Assembly (NCBI RefSeq): GCF_007670255.1
Contig: NZ_SZVS01000006.1
Coordinates: forward strand, 1 to 64,000
From: Paenarthrobacter nicotinovorans
GTDB taxonomy: Bacteria; Actinomycetota; Actinomycetes; Actinomycetales; Micrococcaceae
Reading direction: 5' to 3'
Length of the DNA: 64,000 nucleotides
Shown here: positions 1-7,723 of the stretch, piece by piece
How positions within the stretch are numbered: position 1 is the first letter of the stretch
Layout: each line of letters starts with the position of its first letter
Position numbers and translations under genes: made by a program
Notes under the pieces: generated by a model
Seen by the model: only the letters and a program-made list of their open reading frames with translations
What the model was told of the DNA's origin: nothing
The model's database searches: none

Positions 1-101
1 CGGGCCTGGATCAAGAACAAATCCTGCAAACCCGCAACACTTCCTCAGGAAACCCTCAAGAAAACCGCAGCACCATCGGTGGGGGCCGTGCCGATATACG
101 T

Positions 102-118
102 TGATTCAATGTGAATCA
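102..118. promoter_or_regulatory. Perfect 7-bp inverted repeat, candidate operator of the toxin-antitoxin-like pair
   Basis: TGATTCA, three bases, then TGAATCA form a perfect dyad ending 36 bases before the GTG start of the helix-turn-helix gene. The position suits autorepression by that gene's product, as is common in toxin-antitoxin operons. Binding itself is inference. Confidence 0.55.
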
Positions 119-154
119 CAGCTGTAGAGTGAGTACGTCGAAAGGGGAACAGCC

Positions 155-595
155 GTGATCGTGATGGACAATGATCTTGCAGCTCTGCATCGTGGTGCCC
201 TGCAGCGTCAGGCCCGCCAGCGGGTGGACCTGCTTGATGAACTGCGCGCAGTTCACAACGCCTCCTCGCGCGGCATGAACCAGCGCGAGATCGCCGAAGT
301 TCTGGTGACCAGCCAGGCAAAGGTGCACCGGATGCTGAAAGCCATCGAGCGACGTCCGGACGTTCTTTCGGCAGGAGCGCCTGAGGAAATCATCCTTCGG
401 GCGTTTGCGTACGACACCCCCAGGTTGGAGTTGCTCGAACGGTTGAAGTCCCTGAGCTACACGGACGGCGAGGACGCCCCGTACCCGCATGAAGGTCGTA
501 TCCCGGGCACATGGGACCAAGTGGTGGGAGCGTTCGCGCAGGACCTCCTGACCGAGCGGGAGTTCAATGAGGTCAGGGCGGCTGTTGGCCGCTGA
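155..595 (+). CDS. Helix-turn-helix protein, putative antitoxin of a zeta-type pair
   Basis: A 146-residue soluble protein. Residues about 41-64 (MNQREIAEVL then SQAKVHRMLKAI) fit a helix-turn-helix resembling homeodomain-like or sigma-region-4-like DNA-binding folds. The C-terminal half (residues 72-146) matches no motif I recognise. The GTG at 155 is chosen because AAAGGGG lies 7-8 bases upstream; an in-frame ATG at 164 is the alternative. The gene overlaps the start of the zeta-kinase-like gene by 29 bases, which indicates translational coupling, and a perfect palindrome precedes it. By analogy with antitoxin-first TA operons it probably represses the operon and may neutralise the kinase. 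Classical epsilon antitoxins have no HTH, so this would be a non-canonical partner. The role is inferred from context. Confidence 0.65.
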   Translation: MIVMDNDLAALHRGALQRQARQRVDLLDELRAVHNASSRGMNQREIAEVLVTSQAKVHRMLKAIERRPDVLSAGAPEEIILRAFAYDTPRLELLERLKSLSYTDGEDAPYPHEGRIPGTWDQVVGAFAQDLLTEREFNEVRAAVGR

Positions 596-1394
596 ACGGG
601 GTGCCGTTCACGCGGCACTGACTGAGTTGTACGCCCCGGGCAATGAACTGGAGCGGGCTCCGGATGTTCTGCTGGCCTACTTTGACGACGCCGCCGTGGT
701 TCGGCTGGCGAAGGCCTTCATGGCGCGGCAGCAGGACGTCATGACGGCCGGACGCGCTGTTGTTGTCGCTGCCGGCCCGCCGGGTGCTGGCAAGACTGAA
801 GCGCTGAAAACCCTCGACCTGCGCGGGTATCGCCTCATCGACCCTGATGATGCCAAGGACATGATCCTGGACGACGCCGAACGCCACGGCTTGCTGAGCT
901 ACCGGCACAATTACACGCTGCCTGACGGTGAACCGGTGGGGGTGCGGGAGCTGGCCTCCCATGTCCACTCCATCTCTACCAGAACGACCAACTTGGTTCG
1001 GCAGATGGCCCTGGCCGCCGGCGAGAACGTTATCATCGATGGCACGTTGTCATGGGAGAAGCTGCCAGACCAGTACATCGACGAGCTCTTCATGTCCCGA
1101 TACGGGCAAGTCGATGTCGTCGATGTCGAAACCACCCGGGATAGTGCGGTCGAACGGGCCCGCCAGCGCTGGTGGGCCGGCCGCCTGAATGATCCCGTGA
1201 TGGGCGGACGGTTCGTCCCCGACACCGTTATTGAGCACTGCTACGCCTCCGGTGCCGAGTCCATCTGTGCAGCCAACGCACTGAGGCTGGCACAGATGGC
1301 CGCAGATACTGTTGGCCGCGGCACGCTGCGCCGCTTCGACGTCGACCAAACCACTGGTGAGGTCCACGCCAGCAACGTCACCACCTTCGAGTAG
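567..1394 (+). CDS. Zeta-toxin-like P-loop kinase
   Basis: A 275-residue protein with a Walker A motif GPPGAGKT at residues 70-77, following a hydrophobic strand (VVVAA), and a second strand VIIDGT near residue 155. This is the layout of zeta toxin and UDP-N-acetylglucosamine kinase-type P-loop kinases, where an N-terminal helical segment precedes the kinase core. Zeta toxins phosphorylate UDP-GlcNAc and block cell-wall synthesis. I assign the family from the P-loop, the length and the pairing with an HTH gene. The ATG at 567 overlaps the upstream gene by 29 bases. The first 12 residues could be non-native if a later start is used. It could instead be a housekeeping AAA/zeta-like kinase without toxicity. 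Confidence 0.7.
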   Translation: MRSGRLLAAERGAVHAALTELYAPGNELERAPDVLLAYFDDAAVVRLAKAFMARQQDVMTAGRAVVVAAGPPGAGKTEALKTLDLRGYRLIDPDDAKDMILDDAERHGLLSYRHNYTLPDGEPVGVRELASHVHSISTRTTNLVRQMALAAGENVIIDGTLSWEKLPDQYIDELFMSRYGQVDVVDVETTRDSAVERARQRWWAGRLNDPVMGGRFVPDTVIEHCYASGAESICAANALRLAQMAADTVGRGTLRRFDVDQTTGEVHASNVTTFE

Positions 1395-1509
1395 CCCCTC
1401 CGGCCGTGGCCCAGGCTCCTAAGGCAGGTAGCCCCCGACCGCAGCCGCCCGGGTTGGGGTAATCGAGCAGTTTCGGAGAAGCCCGCAGCCTAGGCCCAGT
1501 CGTAGCGTT

Positions 1510-1532
1510 TTGGTATCGGATAACGACACCAA
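1510..1532. promoter_or_regulatory. Near-perfect inverted repeat upstream of the DUF1801 gene
   Basis: TTGGTATCG (1510-1518) and CGACACCAA (1524-1532) are reverse complements except at one base, with a 5-base spacer. The dyad sits directly before the GAGGAG ribosome binding site (1535-1540) of the gene at 1549, a place where a bound repressor would block transcription. No regulator is identified. Confidence 0.4.
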
Positions 1533-1548
1533 CTGAGGAGACGGGCAC

Positions 1549-2007
1549 ATGGCTGGGACAGCAACTGCGGGCAAGAGCAAGTCCTACGAGGGCTTCACGG
1601 AGGATGAGCGCGCCGCAATGAAGGAGCGGGCGCAGGAACTCAAGAAATCTCCGCGCAAGAGGGCAAGCGCAGCTGACGGCGAGGCGGATGTGATGGCCAA
1701 GATTGCGGAGATGCCGGAGTCCGACAAGGTCATGGCTGAGCGCCTGCACGCCCTTGTCAAGGAACATGCTCCGGAGCTGGCTCCGAGGACCTGGTACGGG
1801 ATGCCGGCCTACGCCAAGGACGGCAAGAACATTGTCTTCTTCAAGAGTGCGGACAAGTTCAAGTCACGATATGCGACGCTCGGCTTCGAGGAAAACGCCA
1901 TGCTCGACGACGGGGAGATGTGGCCCACGTCCTTTGCGCTCAAGGAAATCACGCCGGACGTGGAAGCCAGGATCGTGGAGCTGATTAAGAGGGCGCTCGG
2001 TCAATAG
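1549..2007 (+). CDS. DUF1801 (YdhG-like) protein
   Basis: A 152-residue soluble protein. The first 50 residues are charged and rich in Lys/Glu/Ala. The rest carries the DUF1801 pattern: [18 protein letters not shown], then TWYGMPAY, then [18 protein letters not shown], then a C-terminal helix. Proteins of this domain (YdhG family) have a frataxin-like or SRPBCC-distant fold and no firmly established reaction. The start at ATG 1549 has a GAGGAG site 8 bases upstream. The 3' end overlaps by 7 bases a convergent proline-rich gene on the other strand. Confidence 0.85.
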   Translation: MAGTATAGKSKSYEGFTEDERAAMKERAQELKKSPRKRASAADGEADVMAKIAEMPESDKVMAERLHALVKEHAPELAPRTWYGMPAYAKDGKNIVFFKSADKFKSRYATLGFEENAMLDDGEMWPTSFALKEITPDVEARIVELIKRALGQ

Positions 2008-2189
2008 GTCGGGTCCGGGTTGGGGGTTGGCGGAACGGGACCAGGGTCGGGAACCGGCGAAGGTCCCGGAGTGGGGTTGGGGTCCGGAATAGGGCTCGGA
2101 GGAAACGGCGTGGTGGGGTCCGGTGGTGGAGGAACGGGACCGGGATCCGGCGGGAACGGCTCGGGCTCGTGGGTCGGGGGCAACGTCAT
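2001..2189 (-). CDS. Small proline-rich protein
   Basis: A 62-residue protein in which roughly half the residues are proline, mixed with Asp, Thr and Ser (repeats of PDPGPVPP type). It has no signal peptide, membrane segment or cysteine. I accept it as a gene because GAGGAG stands 4-9 bases before the ATG at 2189 and the frame is open and strongly biased. The alternative is that this is only an antisense shadow of a Gly-rich frame, but that plus-strand frame lacks a ribosome binding site. Its product would be disordered. The function is unknown. It is convergent with, and overlaps, the DUF1801 gene. Confidence 0.55.
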   Translation of the reverse strand: MTLPPTHEPEPFPPDPGPVPPPPDPTTPFPPSPIPDPNPTPGPSPVPDPGPVPPTPNPDPTY

Positions 2190-2539
2190 GATCTCTCCTC
2201 TGCGTACTGTGAATGTTGCTCGGGGTAGATAACAGCAGCCTAAACACGGGCCCTCCGATGCGCCACCACTTGGAGGTGGGAAGCACTTTAAAAACTTTTC
2301 TACTTTCGCGTAACCCTTTCGGGTGCCCGGACGATTACGTCAGTGAAAGGGCCGAGTTGGAATTTGTCCCCCATCATCTTCCAGCTCGGCTCTTCCATGT
2401 CCGGGAGTTACCGCGGCTTGGGGAGTTTCTCCTTTGGCTGGCCCGGCTGAGCAGCTACCCTTGGTGAGGTCGTCCGTTGTGAAAGGCGGATGACCTGGCT
2501 CCCAGCCTGGACCAGCCGCCGATCGAAAGTCCCAATTCT
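2190..2539. other. Intergenic region before the sigma factor gene
   Basis: About 350 bases between the divergent proline-rich gene and the ECF sigma gene. It holds an AT-richer tract around 2287-2310 followed by TAACCC (2311-2316) and CGTC (2338-2341), elements that recall ECF -35 and -10 boxes but are spaced about 22 bases apart instead of the usual 16-17. I see no convincing gene here. Confidence 0.4.
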
Positions 2540-3094
2540 GTGACCGACGCATTGACCGACGAAGCGCTTCACGCACTCCAAGGCAATAACGCGGAACTGT
2601 TCAGCGCCGTTTACCAGGCGTATGCAGGCCAGGTCTTGGGATATTTGACGGCCAAGGGCGTCGCTGATCCGGAAGCAACCACGCAGGATGTTTTCCTTGC
2701 CGTCCTGCCCCGGTTGGATGGGATCAGCGGCGGTGTAAACGGCCTGAGAACCTTTATCTTCTCGGTAGCCCACGCCCGCATGGTGGACGAGCACCGGAAG
2801 GAAAGCCGGGCTCCGGATCACCACGAGTTTGAACCTGAGCGGGACGCAAGGGAATCGAGCTCTGCTGAAGCCGAAGCCATGCTCCGGGTCGCGCCCTACG
2901 AAGTGATGGCGCTCCTGGAACTCCTGGGCGAAGAGCAGCGGGAAGTCCTGACGCTTCGCATCGTGGCAGGCCTGACCGTGGAGCAGGTGGCCGGGATCAT
3001 GGGGAAATCCGCCGGTGCAGTGAAACAGCTGCAACGGCGTGCGCTTATTACCCTCCGTGAGCATTCGGCAGTAAAGGAATACGTGTCGTCGTGA
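2540..3094 (+). CDS. ECF-type RNA polymerase sigma factor
   Basis: A 184-residue sigma-70 family protein lacking regions 1 and 3, as in ECF sigma factors. Region 2 covers about residues 18-88 (core-binding helices and FSVAHARMVDEHR). Region 4 covers about 122-173, with the helix-turn-helix LTVEQVAGIMGKSAGAVKQL that would read the -35 element. The GTG at 2540 has only a weak GAAAG upstream. The stop overlaps the next gene by 4 bases (GTGA), so the downstream membrane protein is probably co-translated and likely controls the sigma factor. The genes it activates cannot be told from this window. The sigma family is well supported; the stimulus is unknown. Confidence 0.9.
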   Translation: MTDALTDEALHALQGNNAELFSAVYQAYAGQVLGYLTAKGVADPEATTQDVFLAVLPRLDGISGGVNGLRTFIFSVAHARMVDEHRKESRAPDHHEFEPERDARESSSAEAEAMLRVAPYEVMALLELLGEEQREVLTLRIVAGLTVEQVAGIMGKSAGAVKQLQRRALITLREHSAVKEYVSS

Positions 3095-3891
3095 CATTCA
3101 AGGATTTGGAACGCGGGAAGTTGGTGGACGAGCTCCTGCTCGACGCCGATCTTGGCGACGCCCCGGACCTTCGGCAAGCGCTTCTGGCGGTGGGCAATTT
3201 CGCCGATGCAGCCGCACCTGAGCCCGGCGAAGAGTTGGCAGCCATGCTCGCCGGACCGTACGATGACGTTTCCAAGCGCCGTTGGCGGCACAAGCACCGT
3301 ACTGCGGTGGTTGGCGTTGCCGTGGTTGCGGCCATGGGACTCGGGGTAAGTGGCGTCGCCGCAGCGAGCTCCGGATTCACCCGGAGTCCATCTTTCGAGG
3401 GACTCTGGGAGGGCCTTGCTTCCCAGAGGGCTGCAAAGACTCCTGTCTTGCTCACCCCGGATGCCCCCAAGGTGGGCACCGTGCCTGCTCCATCTGCCGA
3501 TCCCGCGGCGATCCCGCTGGACGTGCAGCAAGGCCAGCCGGTTCAAGCAAGCCAGCCCGTTCAACCCAGCCAGGTTCTGGTGGCCGGCAACCAGGATCCT
3601 GTCCCGGCGCAGGTGCCGACAGCGGCACCGCAACCAGCCCCACAAAACCCGCAACCAGCCCCACAAAACCCGCAACCAGCCCCACAAAACCCGGGCACCG
3701 CCGTCGTACCGGCGGCGCCTGCCTTGGTCGCCGTTTCCGGCCCGGCTGCGCCCAAGCCCGCCCCCCTGCCGCAGAACCAGCCCGTCGCGCCCGGCCTGGC
3801 CCTTGCTCCAGTTGCCGAACAGCTGCCCGTGGGGCAGCTGAAAGCCCAGGCCGCAAAATTGAAGCAGCCCAAGAAGCCGGTGGAACGTTAG
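3091..3891 (+). CDS. Single-pass membrane protein coupled to the sigma factor, putative anti-sigma partner
   Basis: A 266-residue protein with a cytoplasmic N-terminus (residues 1-70, acidic and helical), one membrane segment at about 71-92, and a long Pro/Ala/Gln-rich extracellular part that includes three exact PQPAPQN-type repeats near residues 181-201. It starts with GTG overlapping the sigma gene stop. Topology and coupling match anti-sigma factors, but the N-terminal domain lacks the HxxxCxxC zinc motif of ZAS anti-sigmas and is not one I recognise. The C-terminal part looks disordered and could span or touch the cell wall. Anti-sigma function is inferred from context. Confidence 0.7.
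   Translation: MTFKDLERGKLVDELLLDADLGDAPDLRQALLAVGNFADAAAPEPGEELAAMLAGPYDDVSKRRWRHKHRTAVVGVAVVAAMGLGVSGVAAASSGFTRSPSFEGLWEGLASQRAAKTPVLLTPDAPKVGTVPAPSADPAAIPLDVQQGQPVQASQPVQPSQVLVAGNQDPVPAQVPTAAPQPAPQNPQPAPQNPQPAPQNPGTAVVPAAPALVAVSGPAAPKPAPLPQNQPVAPGLALAPVAEQLPVGQLKAQAAKLKQPKKPVER
3630..3692 (+). repeat. Three exact 21-bp tandem repeats inside the membrane protein gene
   Basis: Units at 3630-3650, 3651-3671 and 3672-3692 are identical. 21 bp equals seven codons, so copy-number change keeps the frame and would only lengthen or shorten the Pro/Gln-rich extracellular linker. Confidence 0.95.
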
Positions 3892-3948
3892 GGACTGCCA
3901 CGGGCATCAGCCGTGATTCCTGCGCGTCGCCGGCATTAAGCTGGGCTC

Positions 3949-4374
3949 ATGATGCATGTCAACGATCCTGCCGTCGTCGAGCGGTTGATGCGGACAAAAG
4001 GTACGTGGGCCGTGGTTGGCCTGAGCAACAACGAATGGCGCTCAGCCTATGACGTTTCGTTGTATGTGCGGGACAAGATGGGCATGGAGATCATCCCCGT
4101 CAATCTCAAGGGCGAGGACGTGCACGGCGAGAAGGGCTACAAAAGCCTGGCCGACATTCCCGCCGAAAAGCACCCGATCGACGTCGTGGATTGCTTCGTC
4201 AATTCCGAGCGTGTAGGTGCCGTCATTGACCAGGCCATTGCCGTCGGGGCCAAGGCGGTCTGGCTGCAGCTTGGCGTGTTTGACGACGACGCCACACAGC
4301 GCGCCCGGGACGCGGGCCTGGACGTCGTGGTCAACTCGTGCCCGGCACGTGAAGGCTGGCATTACGGCCTGTGA
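3949..4374 (+). CDS. CoA-binding (YccU-type) protein
   Basis: A 141-residue single-domain Rossmann-like protein. The N-terminal strand and loop TWAVVGLSNNEWRSAY (residues 19-34) and the later IIPVNLKGEDVHGEKGYKSL are hallmarks of the CoA_binding family of small stand-alone proteins (E. coli YccU type). The VVNSCPAREGWHYG ending is also typical. Family members bind CoA or a nucleotide, and their physiological role is unsettled. The start at 3949 (ATG ATG) could be either methionine. It stands alone in a run of unrelated small genes. Confidence 0.85.
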   Translation: MMHVNDPAVVERLMRTKGTWAVVGLSNNEWRSAYDVSLYVRDKMGMEIIPVNLKGEDVHGEKGYKSLADIPAEKHPIDVVDCFVNSERVGAVIDQAIAVGAKAVWLQLGVFDDDATQRARDAGLDVVVNSCPAREGWHYGL

Positions 4375-4437
4375 TCCGTCGTCGTTTTCTTCTGCTAGAT
4401 TGCTGCTGACTCATCTCTCTAGCCCCGGGGGAAAGCC

Positions 4438-5289
4438 GTGTGTGGCGACCATTCTGCAGTGCCCTTTTCCGTTCCCAGCAGAAGGGCCGCCTTCGGTATT
4501 TTGGCCGCTTCGGTGGTGGCCGGCCTGACTGCCTGCACGCCGGCTGCAGGGGCGGAAAGTTCGACGGCGGACCCCGCTCCCAGCGATGCGGCAGCATCCA
4601 CTGCCTCGCCTTCAGCGACGCCCACCCCGTCTCCAACGCCGACCGCGACCAAGCGGATCCGGCGGACGTTCATTCCGGATTTCCAGCTGCCACCGATCAC
4701 CGGTGGCCTGGCGCCGGTGATTACCAAGATCCCCACCAAGCACCCCGTGGTGTTCCTGACCATCGATGACGGGAACATCAAAACCCCGGAGTCGGTCAAG
4801 CTCATGGCCGAGTACGACTACCCGGCTTCCCTGTTCCTGACCAAGGACACCATTGCGGACAACCCGGCGTTCTTCAAGGCGTTCAAGGCCCAGGGCAGCC
4901 TGGTGGAAAACCACACGGTGACCCACAACATCAATATGGTGCGGCAGTGGGGATACCAGCAGCAGCTCAACGACCTGGTGGGCATGCAGGAGTACGCCCT
5001 CCAGCAATACGGTCGTCGGCCCACCCTCTTCCGTCCGCCAGGGGGCGCCTATTCCACTGTGATGCGACAAGCCGTTGCGGACGCGGGAATGAAAGCGATC
5101 ATCACCTGGGAAGCCAAAGCAAACGCGGGAAAAATGGACTACCAGGTGGGCAACTCGCTCCGTCCCGGCGATATAGTGCTCATGCATTTCAGGGCTGAGT
5201 TCGCCGCCGACCTCGCTGCTTTCCGGGCGGCACAACTGGCCGCGGGGCTGGAAGTTGTGTTGCTTGAGGATTTCCTGGGGGTGGCATAG
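4438..5289 (+). CDS. Lipoprotein polysaccharide deacetylase (NodB domain)
   Basis: A 283-residue exported protein. Twin arginines at 15-16 precede a hydrophobic stretch and a lipobox LTAC with Cys33. A Ser/Thr/Pro linker follows to about residue 72. The NodB homology domain (about 104-280) shows motif 1 TIDDG (108-112), motif 2 H159-x3-H163 for the metal, motif 3 RPPGG (199-203), motif 4 around W224, and motif 5 LMH (250). Such enzymes remove N- or O-acetyl groups from peptidoglycan or extracellular glycans. The TIDDG in place of TFDDG is a conservative change. The start is the GTG at 4438, 8 bases after CGGGGG/GGGGGAAAG. The natural substrate is not determinable. Confidence 0.88.
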   Translation: MCGDHSAVPFSVPSRRAAFGILAASVVAGLTACTPAAGAESSTADPAPSDAAASTASPSATPTPSPTPTATKRIRRTFIPDFQLPPITGGLAPVITKIPTKHPVVFLTIDDGNIKTPESVKLMAEYDYPASLFLTKDTIADNPAFFKAFKAQGSLVENHTVTHNINMVRQWGYQQQLNDLVGMQEYALQQYGRRPTLFRPPGGAYSTVMRQAVADAGMKAIITWEAKANAGKMDYQVGNSLRPGDIVLMHFRAEFAADLAAFRAAQLAAGLEVVLLEDFLGVA

Positions 5290-5327
5290 GAGTGTCTGCG
5301 GCGCCAACAAGCCAGTAGGCTCCCTCC

Positions 5328-5738
5328 ATGGACGTTTCCCAGCTCCGTGAAATCTGCCTTGGTTTTCCGGGCGCCTTCGAGGACTTTCCGTTTGGTCCTG
5401 AGACGTCCGTGTTCAAAGTGCGCGCGGCCGTAGCCGGTGGTGCCAGGCACGAAGCGAAGATGTTTGCGCTCTCCGCCATGGACCCTGGCAACTGGTCCGT
5501 GAGCCTGAAATGCGAACCTGCACTCGCCGAGCAGCTGAGGGCCGCACATCCGGAGATCACTGGCGCTTGGCACCTGAACAAGACCCATTGGAACGGCGTC
5601 CGCCTGGATGGCGCCCTGCCGGATGACATGGTCAGGGACATGGTGGAGGACTCCTATGACCTGGTCGTGGCCACCCTGAGCCGAAAGCAACAGGAACAAC
5701 TCGGGTGGGCCCGGCTGGCACGTCCGAAGGGAAGCTGA
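5328..5738 (+). CDS. MmcQ/YjbR family DNA-binding-like protein
   Basis: A 136-residue soluble protein with the MmcQ/YjbR signature: an N-terminal LREICLGFPGAFEDFPFG, a VFKV strand, KCEPALAEQLRAAHPEI, and the HLNKTHWNGVRLDG block. The fold is CyaY-like. The family is often called DNA-binding because of structural similarity, but the function is not proven. The start is the ATG at 5328. No clear operon partner exists; the deacetylase gene ends 38 bases upstream. Confidence 0.87.
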   Translation: MDVSQLREICLGFPGAFEDFPFGPETSVFKVRAAVAGGARHEAKMFALSAMDPGNWSVSLKCEPALAEQLRAAHPEITGAWHLNKTHWNGVRLDGALPDDMVRDMVEDSYDLVVATLSRKQQEQLGWARLARPKGS

Positions 5739-6160
5739 CACGCCTCCATCGACCCCTCCCCTCGGCGCTGACATGGGACTAGATTGATACTGCGTACCTT
5801 GGGACCTCAGCCGGTGGCTGGTCAGGAGCGGTGTGATGCTGGATAAGAAGACGCGGGACCATCTGCGAGTTGTCCTGCGAGTGCACTGAGTCGAAAAACC
5901 ATGTTCAAAGCCCCGGAACATGCCACCATTGCTGCGAGTGAGCGAAGCAAGCAATGGATGATTGCTTTGCGCACTGCCTCGAAAGTGTTTCCGCGCGGTA
6001 AAGGGTGCCTCACGGCGGCAGCTTTAGTGCCGGTCGCCGTCGAAAATCCAGCGGAAAGACAGGGAACTTGGCACTCCAGGGCGCTGGCGCGCCAGACCGG
6101 GACCGAGTGTGGCAAGACCCTCGCGGAGGGCCCATGAAAAGATCACGCTTTGACAAATCT
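5739..6160. other. Long non-coding gap before the sugar transporter operon
   Basis: About 420 bases with no reading frame that has both a ribosome binding site and recognisable content. It contains a small imperfect hairpin (GCAAGCAAT to ATTGCTTTGC, 5948-5970). It may hold the transporter promoter region, a small RNA or a decayed gene; nothing decides between these. Confidence 0.4.
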
Positions 6161-6196
6161 TGATCGAAACTGCGGAGAAATATTGATTTTCGATCA
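6161..6196. promoter_or_regulatory. 9-bp inverted repeat upstream of the transporter operon
   Basis: TGATCGAAA (6161-6169) and TTTCGATCA (6188-6196) are perfect reverse complements separated by 18 bases. TTGACA at 6150-6155 just upstream resembles a -35 box. The arrangement suits a sugar-responsive repressor (for example LacI, ROK or GntR) controlling the operon that begins at 6314. No dedicated regulator gene is adjacent. Confidence 0.5.
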
Positions 6197-6313
6197 TCTG
6201 TGGTGAAGTATGTCACACGAAGGTTGGTGCTGCCAGAGCGTCAGCCCAGACTGTCCGACTGGACGGCCCCAGCCGCCAGAGTCGGCCTTACGAGTCACAA
6301 AAGGGGTATTGAA

Positions 6314-7723
6314 ATGACCATTCAGCACCAGTCCGTCGGCCGCCGTGGATTCCTGCGCGGAGCACTCGCAGCAGCCGTACTCGTGCCCATGGGGGGAACC
6401 ATTGCATCCTGCGCTGCCGGAGGCGGCAGCACGACCACCGGCCCCACCGGCACCGTCTCTGACACCAACCCGTTCGGAATGGCGGACAAGGCCACTCTGG
6501 ATGCCGTGATCTTCAAAGGCGGTTACGGCATCGACTACGTCGATTTCGCCGGCAAAATCTTTGAAAAGACGCACTCGGGCTCCACCGCCAAGATAGCCCC
6601 GTCCACGGATATCGCCCAGGAACTCCAGCCCCGCTTCGTCGGCGGAAACCCGCCGGACCTGATCGACAACTCCGGCGCCAAGGCCATCGGCTTCAGCACG
6701 ATCCTGGCCCAGCTGGAAGACCTGACCCCCGTGGTGGAGGCGAAGAACCTCGAAGGAAAGGTCATCAAGGACACCCTGTACACAGGCGTCCTGGCTCCGG
6801 GTACTTTCGATGGCAAGCTCGCAGCCCTTAACTACGTGCTCACCGTCTACGCTGTCTGGTACTCCGATTCCCTGCTCAAGGAAAACGGTTGGACCGTTCC
6901 GAAGACGTGGGATGAAATGTACACGCTCGGCGAGCAGGCGAAGGCCAAGGGCAAGTACCTGTTCGTGTGGGGCAAGGAAGCCGCCACCTATTACCAGGAA
7001 CTCGCCATCGCCTCGGCCATCAAGGAAGGCGGGGACGAGGTCCGCCTCGGGCTCGAAAACCTCAAGGAGGGTTGCTGGTCCCACCCGGCCATCCAGTCTG
7101 TTTTCACGGCACTGGACAAGATCGTCAAGGCAGGGTTCTTCAAGCCGGGCGGCTCGGGCACCCAGTTCACGGCTGCACAGGCACAGTGGAGCAACGCCCA
7201 GGAGGCAGTGTTCTACCCGTCGGGTTCCTGGATCGAAAACGAGATGAAGGATCAAACCAAGGCCGGCTTCAACATGATGGGCGCCCCGGCCCCGTCGGTC
7301 ACTGCCAGCCCCAAGATGCCGTACACCGCTATCCACAGCGCCGCGGGCGAGCCCTACATTGTCCCGTCCCAAGGCAAGAACGCTGCCGGTGGCAAGGAAA
7401 TGCTCCGCATCATGCTGTCCAAGGAAGCTGCCACGAACTTCGCCAAGACCAAGTTGGCACCGACCATCGTCAAGGACACCGTCCCGGCCGACGGCTTCGG
7501 TTCCACCGCCTTGGTGTCGCAGACCAAGATGCTGGGCGATGCCGGCGACAACGTCTACACCTGGAACTTCATTGACCTCTACGGGACCAACAAGGACCAG
7601 CTGGTTGTCTGGAACACCTTCCTGGACGGCAAGTCGGACGTCGCAACCCTGACGTCCGCCCTTCAGAACATCACCGACAAGGTCCGCAACGACAGCTCGG
7701 TCAAGAAGATCGAAGTGAAGTGA
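6314..7723 (+). CDS. ngcE: Sugar ABC transporter substrate-binding lipoprotein, NgcE-like
   Basis: A 469-residue binding protein. I place the start at ATG 6314, 9 bases after AAAAGGGG. It gives a twin-arginine signal (RRGFLRG, residues 10-16) and a lipobox IASC with Cys33, so the protein is probably exported folded and lipid-anchored. The mature sequence has the features of the N-acetylglucosamine/chitobiose-binding subgroup: NPFGM, VIFKGGYGIDY, QELQPRFVGGNPPDLIDNSG, and a YPSGSWIENEM block that typically lines the sugar site. It heads a three-gene operon with two permeases and overlaps the first by 4 bases. The sugar (GlcNAc or chitobiose) is inferred from resemblance to NgcE, not proven. 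Confidence 0.82.
   Translation: MTIQHQSVGRRGFLRGALAAAVLVPMGGTIASCAAGGGSTTTGPTGTVSDTNPFGMADKATLDAVIFKGGYGIDYVDFAGKIFEKTHSGSTAKIAPSTDIAQELQPRFVGGNPPDLIDNSGAKAIGFSTILAQLEDLTPVVEAKNLEGKVIKDTLYTGVLAPGTFDGKLAALNYVLTVYAVWYSDSLLKENGWTVPKTWDEMYTLGEQAKAKGKYLFVWGKEAATYYQELAIASAIKEGGDEVRLGLENLKEGCWSHPAIQSVFTALDKIVKAGFFKPGGSGTQFTAAQAQWSNAQEAVFYPSGSWIENEMKDQTKAGFNMMGAPAPSVTASPKMPYTAIHSAAGEPYIVPSQGKNAAGGKEMLRIMLSKEAATNFAKTKLAPTIVKDTVPADGFGSTALVSQTKMLGDAGDNVYTWNFIDLYGTNKDQLVVWNTFLDGKSDVATLTSALQNITDKVRNDSSVKKIEVK

Noticed and set aside
1..114. Open frames reading off the left edge (to 104 and to 114) that might be the end of an upstream gene
   Set aside because: Both are under 40 codons with no recognisable content, and they disagree in frame. 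The window start gives no way to choose.
5901..6137. A 78-codon frame in the gap before the importer operon
   Set aside because: No ribosome binding site, no hydrophobic or domain pattern, and competing frames on both strands.
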